A stretch of DNA of 64,000 nt from Dyadobacter subterraneus (GTDB lineage: Bacteria; Bacteroidota; Bacteroidia; Cytophagales; Spirosomataceae), in contig NZ_JACYGY010000002.1 in the NCBI RefSeq assembly GCF_015221875.1, forward strand, positions 1,115,573 through 1,179,572, in the 5' to 3' direction. The translations under genes were made by a program, and so were the position numbers. Under the pieces are notes generated by a model, which saw nothing but the letters and a program-made list of their open reading frames with translations, was not told the DNA's origin and ran no database searches. Of this stretch, positions 18,364-27,221 are shown one piece after another; the stretch's first letter is position 1; every line of letters begins with the position of its first letter.

Positions 18364-19368
18364 ATGGGTGTTTCAGAATCAAAAACTGCTCAGGAACTGG
18401 CGTTGCCGGTAGGAGTTACGCTGGATCGTTTTATTATGCATTCGCAAAGTGCATTTCCATATGCGACCGGTGAACTATCACAATTATTGAGAGATATCGC
18501 CCTGGCAGGAAAGATCATCCACCGGGAAGTCAATAAAGCCGGATTAATTGATGTGACAGGCGCAAATGGAACGGAAAATGTGCAGGGAGAAAATCAACAA
18601 AAACTGGATATCATCGCCAATATCCGTTTCATAAGAGCTTTGAAAAATGGGGGAGAAGTTTGTGCCATTCTTTCCGAAGAAGATGAGGATATTATTCATA
18701 CGGGTAATGATCATGGCAAATATGTAGTGGCCATGGACCCGCTCGATGGCTCTTCCAACATTGATGTAAATGTTTCAATCGGTACAATTTTTTCTATTTA
18801 CCGACGCATTACTCCGATCAATTCACCAGCAAATATCAATGATTTTTTACAAGGCGGAAGAAAACAGATTGCGGCCGGCTATATTCTTTATGGTTCATCA
18901 ACGATGCTTGTTTATTCAACAGGAGATGGTGTGAATGGATTTACTTATGATCAGTCGCTAGGGGAATTTATTTTATCCCATAAAAATATTATTTCTCCTT
19001 CTGACGGAAAGATTTATTCTGTCAATGAGGGAAATTATAACAGCTATCCGGAATCAATAAAGAAATATATAACAGATTGTAAATTAAAAAGTTACAGTGC
19101 AAGATACATCGGTTCTCTGGTTGGGGATTTTCACAGGAATCTTTTAAAAGGCGGAATTTACTTATATCCTTCAACCACAAAAGATTCGAAAGGAAAGCTG
19201 CGTTTACTTTATGAATGTTACCCTTTGGCATTCATTGCCGAGAAATCAGGAGCCAAGGCCAGCGATGGATTTCGTGACATTCTGGATATTGTTCCTTCTG
19301 ATTTTCACCAGCGTTCTCCCATTTATGTGGGCTCATCGACGATGGTTGAAGAAGCTATAAAGGCTTAA
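18364..19368 (+). CDS. fbp: Fructose-1,6-bisphosphatase, class I
   Basis: This is the key gluconeogenic enzyme, hydrolysing fructose 1,6-bisphosphate to fructose 6-phosphate in the cytosol. The 334 aa protein carries the metal-binding and catalytic block SEEDEDI then [19 protein letters not shown], plus the substrate region [21 protein letters not shown] and [21 protein letters not shown]. It is a typical class I FBPase length. The next gene, a helicase, follows in the same direction after 38 bp but has its own promoter element. Confidence 0.96.
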   Translation: MGVSESKTAQELALPVGVTLDRFIMHSQSAFPYATGELSQLLRDIALAGKIIHREVNKAGLIDVTGANGTENVQGENQQKLDIIANIRFIRALKNGGEVCAILSEEDEDIIHTGNDHGKYVVAMDPLDGSSNIDVNVSIGTIFSIYRRITPINSPANINDFLQGGRKQIAAGYILYGSSTMLVYSTGDGVNGFTYDQSLGEFILSHKNIISPSDGKIYSVNEGNYNSYPESIKKYITDCKLKSYSARYIGSLVGDFHRNLLKGGIYLYPSTTKDSKGKLRLLYECYPLAFIAEKSGAKASDGFRDILDIVPSDFHQRSPIYVGSSTMVEEAIKA

Positions 19369-19394
19369 AATATGGAACCTGATTTTAGTTTTCG

Positions 19395-19402
19395 TACCTT
19401 TG
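19395..19402 (+). promoter_or_regulatory. -7 promoter element directly at the helicase start
   Basis: TACCTTTG matches TAnnTTTG and ends only 4 bp before the ATG at 19407. Transcription would start at or within 2-3 nt of the start codon, so the mRNA may be leaderless. No good TTTG is seen about 20 bp upstream. Confidence 0.45.
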
Positions 19403-19406
19403 CGCG

Positions 19407-20750
19407 ATGCAAACTACGCAAAATAAATTTGAGCAATTTAAGCTTAACCGTCAATTACTCAATGCAATTGAAGAAGCAGGCTACACGGAGCCTACGCCCA
19501 TACAGGAACAGGCAATACCTTTAGCATTAGCCGGACAGGATATATTAGGCATCGCACAGACAGGCACCGGCAAAACCGCGGCTTACACTTTGCCATTGTT
19601 GATGCGTATAAAATATGCACAAGGCCAGGATCCTCGCGCATTGATTTTGGCACCGACACGGGAGCTGGCTATGCAAATTGCAGAGGCCGTTAACGAACTT
19701 AGTAAATACACAGATATCCGCACTGTTGTCCTTTTCGGAGGAGTTGGTCCAAAATCGCAGATTGATGCGATCCGGAAAGGGGTGGATATTATTGTCGCCA
19801 CGCCTGGAAGATTCATGGATCTTTATTTACAGGAAGAAATCGTGGTGAAGTATATCAATGTCATGATTTTGGATGAAGCGGATAAAATGATGGACATGGG
19901 TTTCATGCCGCAGATCCGTCGTTTTCTTGAAATCCTTCCCCGGAAACGCCAGAATATGCTTTTCTCTGCTACTTTTTCTGATAAAGTGGAAAAGCTTTCC
20001 TTTGAATTTCTGGAATATCCTACAAGAATTGAAGTGACGCCGCAGGCTACAACGGCGGAGAGAGTTACTCAGGTACTTTATGAACTACCTAATTTCCGGA
20101 CGAAAATCAATTTGCTTGCAAGATTGTTAAAGGACGAAGAGGTTTTTAATCGTGTATTGATTTTTACCAGAAGTCGTGAAGTGGCAGGTCAGGTGCACAG
20201 TTATATGCTGAATGGTGTTGTGAAGGAAAATGAACTTCGTGTTATCCATGCCAATAAAGGACAAAATACCCGGACCAATGCCATGGATGCTTTTAAGGAA
20301 GGATCTGTTCGTGTGATGGTGGCAACTGATGTGGTTGCCAGGGGAATTGATATCACCGAAGTAAGTCATGTGATCAACTTTGATGTTCCATTGATTTACG
20401 AAGATTACGTTCACAGAATCGGGCGGACCGGACGGGCAAACATGCTTGGACAGGCGATCACTTTTATGACAATTGCCGACGAATATCATATTGCAAAAAT
20501 TGAAAAAATGATTCGCATGGAAATTCCACGCGAAGAATTGCCGGAAGATCTGGAAATTGCAAAAACACCAGTAGATGAACGCCAGATGATGCTTCGTGAA
20601 ATTGACAACCAGAAAAGAAAAGAGGATCCTACGTTCCTGGGGGCATTTCATGAAAAAAAGAACGCACATCTCTTCAAACAAAAAACTTTGTCGAAGGGCA
20701 AAGACACAGGCCGTAGAAAGACAGCTACAAAGCGAACTAAACGTAAATAA
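19407..20750 (+). CDS. DEAD-box ATP-dependent RNA helicase (RhlE-like)
   Basis: This RNA helicase probably unwinds structured RNA in ribosome assembly, mRNA decay or cold response. The 447 aa protein has the Q motif PTPIQEQ, motif I AQTGTGKTA (near residue 52), Ia PTRELAMQ, motif II DEAD, motif III SAT and motif VI HRIGRTGRA. The C-terminal tail is strongly basic (KGKDTGRRKTATKRTKRK), as in RhlE/DeaD-like enzymes that bind RNA loosely. The N terminus NKFEQFKLN fits the family directly after the start. The promoter element is almost touching the start codon. Confidence 0.94.
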   Translation: MQTTQNKFEQFKLNRQLLNAIEEAGYTEPTPIQEQAIPLALAGQDILGIAQTGTGKTAAYTLPLLMRIKYAQGQDPRALILAPTRELAMQIAEAVNELSKYTDIRTVVLFGGVGPKSQIDAIRKGVDIIVATPGRFMDLYLQEEIVVKYINVMILDEADKMMDMGFMPQIRRFLEILPRKRQNMLFSATFSDKVEKLSFEFLEYPTRIEVTPQATTAERVTQVLYELPNFRTKINLLARLLKDEEVFNRVLIFTRSREVAGQVHSYMLNGVVKENELRVIHANKGQNTRTNAMDAFKEGSVRVMVATDVVARGIDITEVSHVINFDVPLIYEDYVHRIGRTGRANMLGQAITFMTIADEYHIAKIEKMIRMEIPREELPEDLEIAKTPVDERQMMLREIDNQKRKEDPTFLGAFHEKKNAHLFKQKTLSKGKDTGRRKTATKRTKRK

Positions 20751-20819
20751 TACAATACGATATCCAATAATTCCGTTTAACTTGGACAATAGAAAAACCT
20801 GTTTCTCTATTTTTATTTT

Positions 20820-21560
20820 ATGAAAGAATCCGTTGTTATTTGGTTTGCTCTTTTAATACCTGTTCTTGGGCTTGCCCAGGAAAAACATTTGGCGAGTGCG
20901 GCACCTGTTTCTGATACCAATATTTCACAAAGAAGACCGCTGGAATTAAAAGAAAGACGCGTAGTTCCTTTATTTGGCGAGGAAAGCAAAACCTCGCAGC
21001 AGATTGACGAAGAAATTAAATTTTTAAGTGATTGCGATAAATCATTTTCAAGCAGACCAGAGGCCAGCAGCTTTTTTTCAGCGCGTGCCTGGGAGTATTT
21101 GCAGGAAGGATCTCTGGACACAGCTTGTTACCGTTTCAATCTTGCTAATTTGCTGAACGACAAAAATGTTGAGGCATATTGGGGACTTGGCGTAGTTTGT
21201 TACCAGAGAGAAAACTGGGTAGATGCTAAGCGTATGTTAAGTCGTGGTGTAAATCTTCAATCGAATAATGTTCCTTTATTGGTTGATCTTTCTACTGTTG
21301 ATCTTAAACTTTATGCGATGAACAAACAGCAGGAAGATCTGGACGAGGCGAATAAATTGTTGGAAGAAGCAGTTGCGCTGGATTCAACTTATGCTTTGGG
21401 ACAATATAATCTTGCGCTCGTTTACTACAATCGCAATGAACCGGAGAAATCCTGGGAGCGACTTCACAAAGGTAGAATGCTTGATTTTAGTCAGCTGAAC
21501 ATTGAATTTGTAGAGCTTTTGAAAGCAAAACTTCCTGATCCGCAAGGGTTTTTTAAGTAG
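20820..21560 (+). CDS. Exported TPR-repeat protein
   Basis: This 246 aa protein has a signal peptide (MKESVVIWFALLIPVLGLAQ). After a variable section it carries three to four tetratricopeptide-like repeats between about residues 80 and 235, for example NVEAYWGLGVVCYQRENW, a LLEEAVALDSTYALGQYNLA unit and EPEKSWERLHKG. TPRs mediate protein-protein contacts, and this copy should act in the periplasm. No enzyme domain is present. It lies 69 bp after the helicase on the same strand and is followed by a terminator shared with the convergent BtuG-like gene. Confidence 0.75.
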   Translation: MKESVVIWFALLIPVLGLAQEKHLASAAPVSDTNISQRRPLELKERRVVPLFGEESKTSQQIDEEIKFLSDCDKSFSSRPEASSFFSARAWEYLQEGSLDTACYRFNLANLLNDKNVEAYWGLGVVCYQRENWVDAKRMLSRGVNLQSNNVPLLVDLSTVDLKLYAMNKQQEDLDEANKLLEEAVALDSTYALGQYNLALVYYNRNEPEKSWERLHKGRMLDFSQLNIEFVELLKAKLPDPQGFFK

Positions 21561-21590
21561 GAAATAATACTGAAATCAAATTAGATAATC

Positions 21591-21630
21591 AAAAAAATAA
21601 GTCAACCTGAAAAGGCTGACTTATTTTTTT
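21591..21630. terminator. Bidirectional terminator (TPR gene / BtuG-like gene)
   Basis: An AAAAAAATAAGTCAACCT arm pairs with AGGCTGACTTATTTTTTT (one A/C mismatch) around a GAAA loop. The A and T tracts allow it to work on both strands between the two convergent genes. Confidence 0.85.
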
Positions 21631-21657
21631 GTTCGAACTATTTCGGTTTCGCTTAAA

Positions 21658-22746
21658 TTAAAGCTGCTTAAAGAAAAATCCGGTAGGAGCAACGCCTACT
21701 TTAACAGAATCAACCAGAGAACCATCTCCACGGTAACGAACAGCATAACCGGATTGTGAATACGAAGGCGTAACTGCTGCATAAACTAATCCTTGTGTTG
21801 GATCAACAGCCAGACCCGTAAAAATTCTATTTACAAAAGGAGTTGTTACGTTAACCTGAGTATCTGTAATCGAGAACTTGTAAGTTGCTCCGTGGCTGAT
21901 GTAATTTGCGTCCGAGTACGAAAGAACAAAATAGATCGTTGAGAGATCAGAAGCCATTGCAAAATTTTCTGGTTTTTTAGTTTCGTCGGTACCGATTTTC
22001 AAAGTTGTTTCAATAGCAAAAGTTTCAGTATTCAAACGAAATAATTCTATCCCTGCTTGTACCCATAATTTTCCGTTCGCATCAACGCCAATTGGATTTG
22101 GAGCTGATTTAAAAGAAATACTACTCAAAATTGCATCAGCAGAGGTGCTGATAACGGTAAGCTTAGTACCACCACTATAAAAATTATCCCCAACAAAAAC
22201 TTTGTCTTTATAGAAAATCATCTTTTCAGGGCCTTTATCAGTACTGATTTTCTTGGTAACCTTGTTAGTCGCCAAATCAACCACAGCAACGTACCCAACC
22301 GGATAAGAATAATCTGAATTAAGTGTGTTCCAGCAAGTAACGTAGGCTTTATCATTGGTTACAGCCACAACATCACGTGGGTTTTCAATATCAGTACTGA
22401 TCGTAGCTTCTGATGCAAATGTATTGGCATTCACAATTTGAATTTTATCTTGTCCGGCTGCTGAATTATCAACCAGAATTAATCCGTGATCTCCTGCAAT
22501 ATCATAACCTTGCACACCACCGGCGAGTGCATTTCCATTTACTAACGAGAAAACATCCGCATCAGCAGTAGTGTTTTCTCTTGCAAAAAATGAAACAGAA
22601 CCATTATTCTGTGAGAAATTTCCTTCATTAATTACAAAAACGCCCTGAACATAAGTACCTTTTGGAACAGGATCGCTTTGATTACAAGACCACAAAACTG
22701 CTGATATAGAGGTGATTGTCAGAATTCTGAATAATTGTTTTTTCAT
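21658..22746 (-). CDS. BtuG-like surface lipoprotein (DUF5074/YncE-type beta-propeller)
   Basis: This is a predicted outer-membrane lipoprotein of 362 aa. The signal peptide ends in the lipobox LWSC, with Cys21 as the lipidation site. The rest is a beta-propeller-like repeat protein with recurring units such as GVFVINEGNFSQNNGSVSF, VDLATNKVTKKIS, VGVDANGKLWVQAG-like strands and LAVDPTQGLVYAA. In Bacteroides, BtuG proteins of this build bind vitamin B12 at the surface and cap BtuB. This gene lies 60 bp downstream of a TonB receptor controlled by a cobalamin riboswitch, so a B12-capture role is strongly suggested. The family assignment is from memory of the fold and context. B12-binding residues were not checked. 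Confidence 0.72.
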   Translation of the reverse strand: MKKQLFRILTITSISAVLWSCNQSDPVPKGTYVQGVFVINEGNFSQNNGSVSFFARENTTADADVFSLVNGNALAGGVQGYDIAGDHGLILVDNSAAGQDKIQIVNANTFASEATISTDIENPRDVVAVTNDKAYVTCWNTLNSDYSYPVGYVAVVDLATNKVTKKISTDKGPEKMIFYKDKVFVGDNFYSGGTKLTVISTSADAILSSISFKSAPNPIGVDANGKLWVQAGIELFRLNTETFAIETTLKIGTDETKKPENFAMASDLSTIYFVLSYSDANYISHGATYKFSITDTQVNVTTPFVNRIFTGLAVDPTQGLVYAAVTPSYSQSGYAVRYRGDGSLVDSVKVGVAPTGFFFKQL

Positions 22747-22806
22747 TGTTTTATCAATTAAGGTATTCGTTTAAATAATTATTTGTTAGTCGTGCTGATG
22801 AAAGTT

Positions 22807-24738
22807 TTATATCGAATGATTGGTTGTTTTTAAAGAAAACAATAAGCTAATGGCAAAACTACGTCCGGGCATGGGATTTCCATTAATGGATTGGTAAAAA
22901 GAATTGGTAATATTATTTACTCTGCCCTGCAAAGAAGCGGCCGCTCCACGCCAGTCAAAGGTGGTTTCAACCAGAAAATTTTCAAGAATATATCCCTGTG
23001 TAAACTGTGCATGATCAGCCAAAGTGTATCGTTTTGAAACAAATTGTAATTGATTTGTCAACCGGATTTTTTTGTATTGAACAAACAGATTTACGTTTCC
23101 GGAATGTAAGGGAATGTGCGGTAATTGTTTGCCGACAATATCAGAGGCATATGCGTCATAAACCTTTTCCTGCGAGCTTTTTGTAAAAGCATAATTCAAA
23201 TTACCGCCCGCTTTCCAATTGGTCCAGTTTCCCTTCCAGCCGATTTGTGTTTCAATGCCTCGTGCAACTACCAATTGCAGATTTTCCACGCGGAAATTAT
23301 TCGCAGGATTCCAGTAAGTCCAGTTATTAATGCGATTATGATAAGTTGTTAAACTTGCCGTAAAAGAGTGAGTACAACTGACAACATGTGTTCCTTCCAA
23401 ACCGATTTCTTTGTTAAAACCATCCTCAGGACGAATATTTGGATTGCCCAGACTTTTCCAGTAACGTTCATTTAAAGTTGGGACGCGGTAACTTCTCCCA
23501 ACAGAACCTCTGACTTTTAATGAATTAATATTATTTTGAATCAAGCGATATTCGGCACCAAGCGAAGGTGTAAAGGGTGGATTAAATCCTGTAACTAAGG
23601 CCTGGCGAAGATTGATGGAGACCAGGAATTTTGGAGTAGCGTGCCAGCGTGTCAGAAGAAAAAAATCTTCACGATTCTCTGCGGTAACGGGTTTTTCATA
23701 ATCAGTAAAGTGTGTTATATAGTGCGTAAATTCTGCTCCCGCCTGTAGTTGAATATTTCCCAGATTTTTAAATTTCCATTCAAATGCACGCTCAAACCTG
23801 GCACCGATTCTATCGGTAACTGCATGATCGAATTTTGAATAATCACCTGCCGCATGATCAACAATGTCCCGGATCCAGGAAGTTCTGACCGTCCAGTTAT
23901 CAACCTGATACCTCAGCATTGTACGATAAGACTTTATTGCGGTATATTCACGGCCTGTAAGATTTTCAGGATTATTGGTTAACTGATTATCAGTAAGCCA
24001 AAAATGTGCCGATAATTGATGGCTGTTTTTTGTAAAATATAAGTCCTGAACCAGACCTTTCTGGAATGTTTCGGAAGGAATCATTTGTTTCTTATTCCTT
24101 TCAGTATACGGATAATGATTATTCATCCTGCCATCATATGCCGCGGTTTTTCCCGCAAAAGTCCATTTGTTAGCGAGGTTCGTCCCGTATTTAATAGTTG
24201 CCTGTGTTTGGCTGTTTCGGAAACTTTCCTGCTGTCTTCCAATCATAACTTGCAGTCCTGCCTGAGGCATGGAACTTCCCAGCAAAATACTTCCACCTAC
24301 TGCATCAGTTCCCACAATACTGGCGGAAGAACCATACTGAACGGATAACTGGTCAAATCCTGCAACCGGAATTGTTGAAAAATCAGTTTGTCCCAAAGTG
24401 GGAAGATTTACATTAAGACCATTCCACAGCACCGCAGTATGATTTGCGGAAGTCCCGCGAAAAGCAACGGTTGCTAATTGTCCGGGACCGTAATTCTTAA
24501 TAATGATGGGCGTATTTAAAGAAAGCAGATCCGTAATATTTCTGAAACGAAATTGTTCCATCGTAACAGAATCGATTTTCTGCACTTTTAATCCGCTCAT
24601 AAAACGTTCAGGCGCATAACCATAAATGGTCACCGGATCCAGATGAATTGAATCCTTTTGCGCCATCAATTGATTTTCGAAGGCATTAACCAACAAAATC
24701 ACAAGCAGGAGATAAAAGCGAATTTGCCCGCTACGCAC
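22807..24738 (-). CDS. btuB: TonB-dependent outer-membrane receptor, BtuB-like (cobalamin uptake)
   Basis: This 643 aa outer-membrane receptor has a signal peptide (MRSGQIRFYLLLVILLVNAF, cleavage near LMAQ). The plug domain follows (QFRFRNITDLLSLNTPII, TVAFRGTSANHTAVLWNGLN, the SVQYGSSASIVGTDAVGGSI box), then a ~500-residue beta-barrel ending in an aromatic-rich strand (RSFAISLLFSL). The start codon is GTG at 24738; an in-frame stop lies 10-12 bp upstream and no in-frame ATG lies between. A cobalamin riboswitch occupies the leader, which makes cobalamin or a cobinamide the likely cargo. The BtuG-like lipoprotein gene follows in the same transcript. Uptake would need TonB/ExbBD encoded elsewhere. 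Confidence 0.88.
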   Translation of the reverse strand: MRSGQIRFYLLLVILLVNAFENQLMAQKDSIHLDPVTIYGYAPERFMSGLKVQKIDSVTMEQFRFRNITDLLSLNTPIIIKNYGPGQLATVAFRGTSANHTAVLWNGLNVNLPTLGQTDFSTIPVAGFDQLSVQYGSSASIVGTDAVGGSILLGSSMPQAGLQVMIGRQQESFRNSQTQATIKYGTNLANKWTFAGKTAAYDGRMNNHYPYTERNKKQMIPSETFQKGLVQDLYFTKNSHQLSAHFWLTDNQLTNNPENLTGREYTAIKSYRTMLRYQVDNWTVRTSWIRDIVDHAAGDYSKFDHAVTDRIGARFERAFEWKFKNLGNIQLQAGAEFTHYITHFTDYEKPVTAENREDFFLLTRWHATPKFLVSINLRQALVTGFNPPFTPSLGAEYRLIQNNINSLKVRGSVGRSYRVPTLNERYWKSLGNPNIRPEDGFNKEIGLEGTHVVSCTHSFTASLTTYHNRINNWTYWNPANNFRVENLQLVVARGIETQIGWKGNWTNWKAGGNLNYAFTKSSQEKVYDAYASDIVGKQLPHIPLHSGNVNLFVQYKKIRLTNQLQFVSKRYTLADHAQFTQGYILENFLVETTFDWRGAAASLQGRVNNITNSFYQSINGNPMPGRSFAISLLFSLKTTNHSI

Positions 24739-24804
24739 CGTAAAAATTCAAGATCATCATAGTAAAACGATTAAATGATTTTTCCTCCGAAAATCAAAAC
24801 GCTG

Positions 24805-24985
24805 AATGTTTCTGGCAGGTCTCCTGGCTTGTCTTGCTGATCCTGTACCTTCCCGTTTTCACAGTGGTTATGCAGATGAGATCAGTTTTTTGTAAGACTT
24901 ACAGTTGCGGGGACAGCTCCCGTTTTTCGCGGGATTCCCTATTAAGCCATATGGTTGATTTGATTCAACTTCCGGCACCAAAAAC
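24805..24985 (-). ncRNA. Cobalamin riboswitch
   Basis: Read on the minus strand, the leader of btuB shows the order of conserved cobalamin-aptamer elements. It begins GGTGCCGGAAG near the 5' end (about 24980), followed by TTAATAGGGAATCCCGC, then the core AGCTGTCCCCGCAACTGTAA, then CCACTG, CGGGAAGG and finally the B12-box-like AGCCAGGAGACCTGCC (about 24829-24814). The distance to the GTG start is about 70 nt. It should repress expression of the btuB-btuG unit when adenosylcobalamin or a related cobalamin is present. Whether it acts on transcription or translation cannot be told. Confidence 0.93.
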
Positions 24986-25062
24986 TTTGTAAAGTTAACG
25001 AAATTATGCGGGTGTCACATAATCGTTTTTTTGAAATGGCGCTCTCCTTAAAATCGTTGCGT

Positions 25063-25070
25063 TATCTTTG
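25063..25070 (+). promoter_or_regulatory. -7 promoter element for the DMT transporter gene
   Basis: TATCTTTG fits TAnnTTTG. A start near 25077 leaves about 11 nt before a TTG codon at 25088. It diverges from the btuB riboswitch. No well-spaced TTTG was found upstream. Confidence 0.45.
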
Positions 25071-25087
25071 CCTAAAATTCTGACAAT

Positions 25088-26014
25088 TTGTTAACCCGCA
25101 CCACAAAATCTTTTTCACTTTCAGCACCACAAAGAGGTGTTCTTCTGATGCTTGGGGCATCTTTTTTCTTTGCCCTAATGTCTGCAATTTCAAAATGGCT
25201 GAGTCGTGATTTTCATATTGTACAGCTGGTTTTCTTTCGAAATATTATTGGCGTATTGTTTATCGGAACAAGTATTTTGCAGCGACCGTTGAAGCAAAAA
25301 GGTGGGAGACTTGGCTTACTTATTTTTCGCGGCGTTGTCGGAACACTTTCATTATATCTTCTTTTTTACGCAATTCAAAATCTTGGATTAGGCCGAGCCT
25401 CCACGTATCAATATACTTATCCCATTTTTCTGGCATTTCTGTCCTGGCTTTTTCTGGGGGAAAAATTAAATTTTACCGAGTGGATTGCTATTTTACTGGG
25501 CTTTGCCGGGATACTGTTTGTCTTCCGTCCGGATCTTTCGATGTCGGTCAGAAATCATGTCATAGGATTGGGAAATGCATTATTAACTGCTGTTGCCTAT
25601 CTGGCGATTCGTCAGCTAGGACAAGTTTATGATACCCGGGCTATTGTGCTTTCCTTCATGTTGAGCGGAATAGTTCTGCCAATATTTTCAATCGTAATCG
25701 GTACTTATTTCCCAAATGATCAGCTCGACTTTCTAATCGGAACTTTCAAATGGCCGGCAACCTGGCAACACTGGCTGGGATTTCTTGCACTGGGAATTAC
25801 GGCGATGATCGGCCAGATCATGATGACACAATCTTTTACGTTTGATAAAGCAGGACGCGTCGCAGCGGTCGGATATTCCAATATTCTTTTTGCTTTGATA
25901 TTTGGATTTTTGATGGGAGAGGCGATTCCAACTATTACCACATTATCGGGAATGGCCTTGATTATAAGTGGAGGTTTGTTAGTCTCTTTTTCAAAAGATA
26001 AAACAAAAAAATAA
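25088..26014 (+). CDS. DMT-superfamily permease (EamA family)
   Basis: This is an inner-membrane metabolite transporter with two EamA domains and about ten helices in 308 aa. Visible helices include GVLLMLGASFFFALMSAI (helix 1), GVVGTLSLYLLFYAI, WIAILLGFAGILFVF and MALIISGGLLVSF (last). The first in-frame ATG (residue 21) would cut helix 1 in half, while TTG at 25088 keeps it whole and is preceded by an in-frame stop at 25073, so TTG is preferred. The substrate is unknown. Its position beside the B12 riboswitch is divergent and gives no clear functional link. Confidence 0.85.
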   Translation: MLTRTTKSFSLSAPQRGVLLMLGASFFFALMSAISKWLSRDFHIVQLVFFRNIIGVLFIGTSILQRPLKQKGGRLGLLIFRGVVGTLSLYLLFYAIQNLGLGRASTYQYTYPIFLAFLSWLFLGEKLNFTEWIAILLGFAGILFVFRPDLSMSVRNHVIGLGNALLTAVAYLAIRQLGQVYDTRAIVLSFMLSGIVLPIFSIVIGTYFPNDQLDFLIGTFKWPATWQHWLGFLALGITAMIGQIMMTQSFTFDKAGRVAAVGYSNILFALIFGFLMGEAIPTITTLSGMALIISGGLLVSFSKDKTKK

Positions 26015-26017
26015 GCT

Positions 26018-26052
26018 TGCCACGAACGCACGAATTTAGTGTATTCGTGGCA
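26018..26052. terminator. Terminator between convergent DMT and glyoxalase-fold genes
   Basis: Arms TGCCACGAA and TTCGTGGCA (9 bp, 17-nt loop) are followed by seven A or T on each side, so it can serve both genes. Confidence 0.75.
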
Positions 26053-26058
26053 AAAAAA

Positions 26059-26424
26059 TTATTCTTTGGATTCGTTGAAAAGTAATTTATTTCCAAAAGG
26101 ATCTGAAACTTCCATTGTAATGGCATTCCATGGCGCTTCTTCCAATCCCGGACGGTTGAAACGGTAATTTTTTTCGATCAATTCGGCATGATATTCTGTT
26201 AAACCCACACAGTCAATAAATACTTTCCCGCCAGGCGTGCAGTCACCGTGATGTTCTGTCAGGTGCAAAACAATCCCTTCTTTTGAAACCTGTATATAAA
26301 GCGGAAAATTGGTCTCAAACTGATGCGTCCAGTCAATTGTAAAGCCCAGCCAGTTTACATAAAATTCGACCGCCTTTGCTTCGTCGAAAATTCGGATAAG
26401 CGGAATAACTTTGTTTACTTTCAT
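26059..26424 (-). CDS. Glyoxalase/bleomycin-resistance-fold protein
   Basis: This 121 aa protein (from ATG at 26424; ten residues are added by the longer frame start) has a vicinal oxygen chelate fold. It shows the beta-alpha-beta opening VIPLIRIFDEAKAVEFYVNWLG, then LYIQVSKEGIVLHLTEHHGD and the closing strand PWNAITMEVSDPFGNKLLF with the usual DPFGN turn. The family includes bleomycin-binding immunity proteins, glyoxalase I and dioxygenases. The single short domain and HLTEHHGD fit bleomycin-resistance-like binding proteins, which act as dimers. The true ligand is not predictable. It converges with the DMT transporter. Confidence 0.8.
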   Translation of the reverse strand: MKVNKVIPLIRIFDEAKAVEFYVNWLGFTIDWTHQFETNFPLYIQVSKEGIVLHLTEHHGDCTPGGKVFIDCVGLTEYHAELIEKNYRFNRPGLEEAPWNAITMEVSDPFGNKLLFNESKE

Positions 26425-26543
26425 GATTAATAATGTTGATTGTTTCGCAAGCAAATGATTACTCGCAAATGAATATGTGTATGGTAAGATTTGAATATAA
26501 AATTGCCTGATATTAATTCATAAAAAAATTATTTGGTCAAAAA

Positions 26544-27134
26544 ATGCGTTTTAAAAATGTATATCAAAAAATTATGAGACGATCAGCTTACATATTTACT
26601 TCGGTTTTGATTCTGTTTCTTGCATTAACCAGTTTCCGAACAGATTCTGTAACAAAAAAAGAAGAAGGAATTCACTGGATGACCATTGAAGAAGCCTATG
26701 CGAAAACCCAGAAAGAGCCGCGGAAAGTGTTGGTTGATTTATATACAGATTGGTGTGGCTGGTGTAAAGTGATGGATCGGGAAACGTATAAAAATGCTGA
26801 GGTAATTGATTACATCAACAAAAAATATTATGCCGTAAAACTGAATGCTGAACAAAGAGAAGCCATAACGCTTGGAAGTCAGAAATTTGAATTTATTGCA
26901 GAAGGACAAAAAGGCATTCATCAAATTGCACTGGCGCTTACAAATAATCAGCCAAGTTTTCCAACAACGATTTTCCTCGACGACAAATTTCAAATGATCC
27001 AGCCTTTGCCAGGTTATATGAAAGCAAAGGAATTTCATGAAGTGATCACCTTCTTTGGCGATAATTATAATAAAAAAGAGTCTTTCGAAGATTATAAAGC
27101 GAAAACTTATAAGCAGCTTTATACAAGTAAATAA
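26544..27134 (+). CDS. Exported thioredoxin-fold protein
   Basis: This 196 aa protein has an N-terminal signal or membrane anchor (AYIFTSVLILFLALTSF) followed by one thioredoxin-like domain. The active site is DWCGWCKVMDRETY (CGWC, near residue 69-72) and the cis-Pro region is QPSFPTTIFLD. This arrangement resembles DUF255/SoxW-like periplasmic thiol proteins with MTIEEAYAKTQKEPRKVLVD before the active site. Probable role: thiol-disulfide exchange outside the cytoplasm. The start could be the first Met or Met11; either keeps the signal sequence. A strong terminator follows. Confidence 0.82.
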   Translation: MRFKNVYQKIMRRSAYIFTSVLILFLALTSFRTDSVTKKEEGIHWMTIEEAYAKTQKEPRKVLVDLYTDWCGWCKVMDRETYKNAEVIDYINKKYYAVKLNAEQREAITLGSQKFEFIAEGQKGIHQIALALTNNQPSFPTTIFLDDKFQMIQPLPGYMKAKEFHEVITFFGDNYNKKESFEDYKAKTYKQLYTSK

Positions 27135-27148
27135 CCTGGTTAGAAATA

Positions 27149-27190
27149 AAAAAAGGCTTAAAAATGAATTTATCATTTTTAAGCCTTTTT
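27149..27190 (+). terminator. Terminator of the thioredoxin-fold gene
   Basis: The core stem GGCTTAAAAATGA / TCATTTTTAAGCC with a 5-nt loop is perfect, flanked by A-run and T-run, 14 bp past the stop. Confidence 0.88.
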
Positions 27191-27221
27191 TTATTTCTCT
27201 GTTGATTAATTCAGCAAATCA

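Noticed and set aside
20127..20789. 220-codon minus-strand open frame opposite the DEAD-box helicase
   Set aside because: Antisense to conserved helicase motifs, with Cys/Phe/His-rich composition typical of a shadow frame.
24805..24985. Regulation of the divergent DMT transporter by the cobalamin riboswitch
   Set aside because: The aptamer is on the minus strand and only reads correctly toward btuB. The DMT gene has its own promoter element downstream on the other strand.
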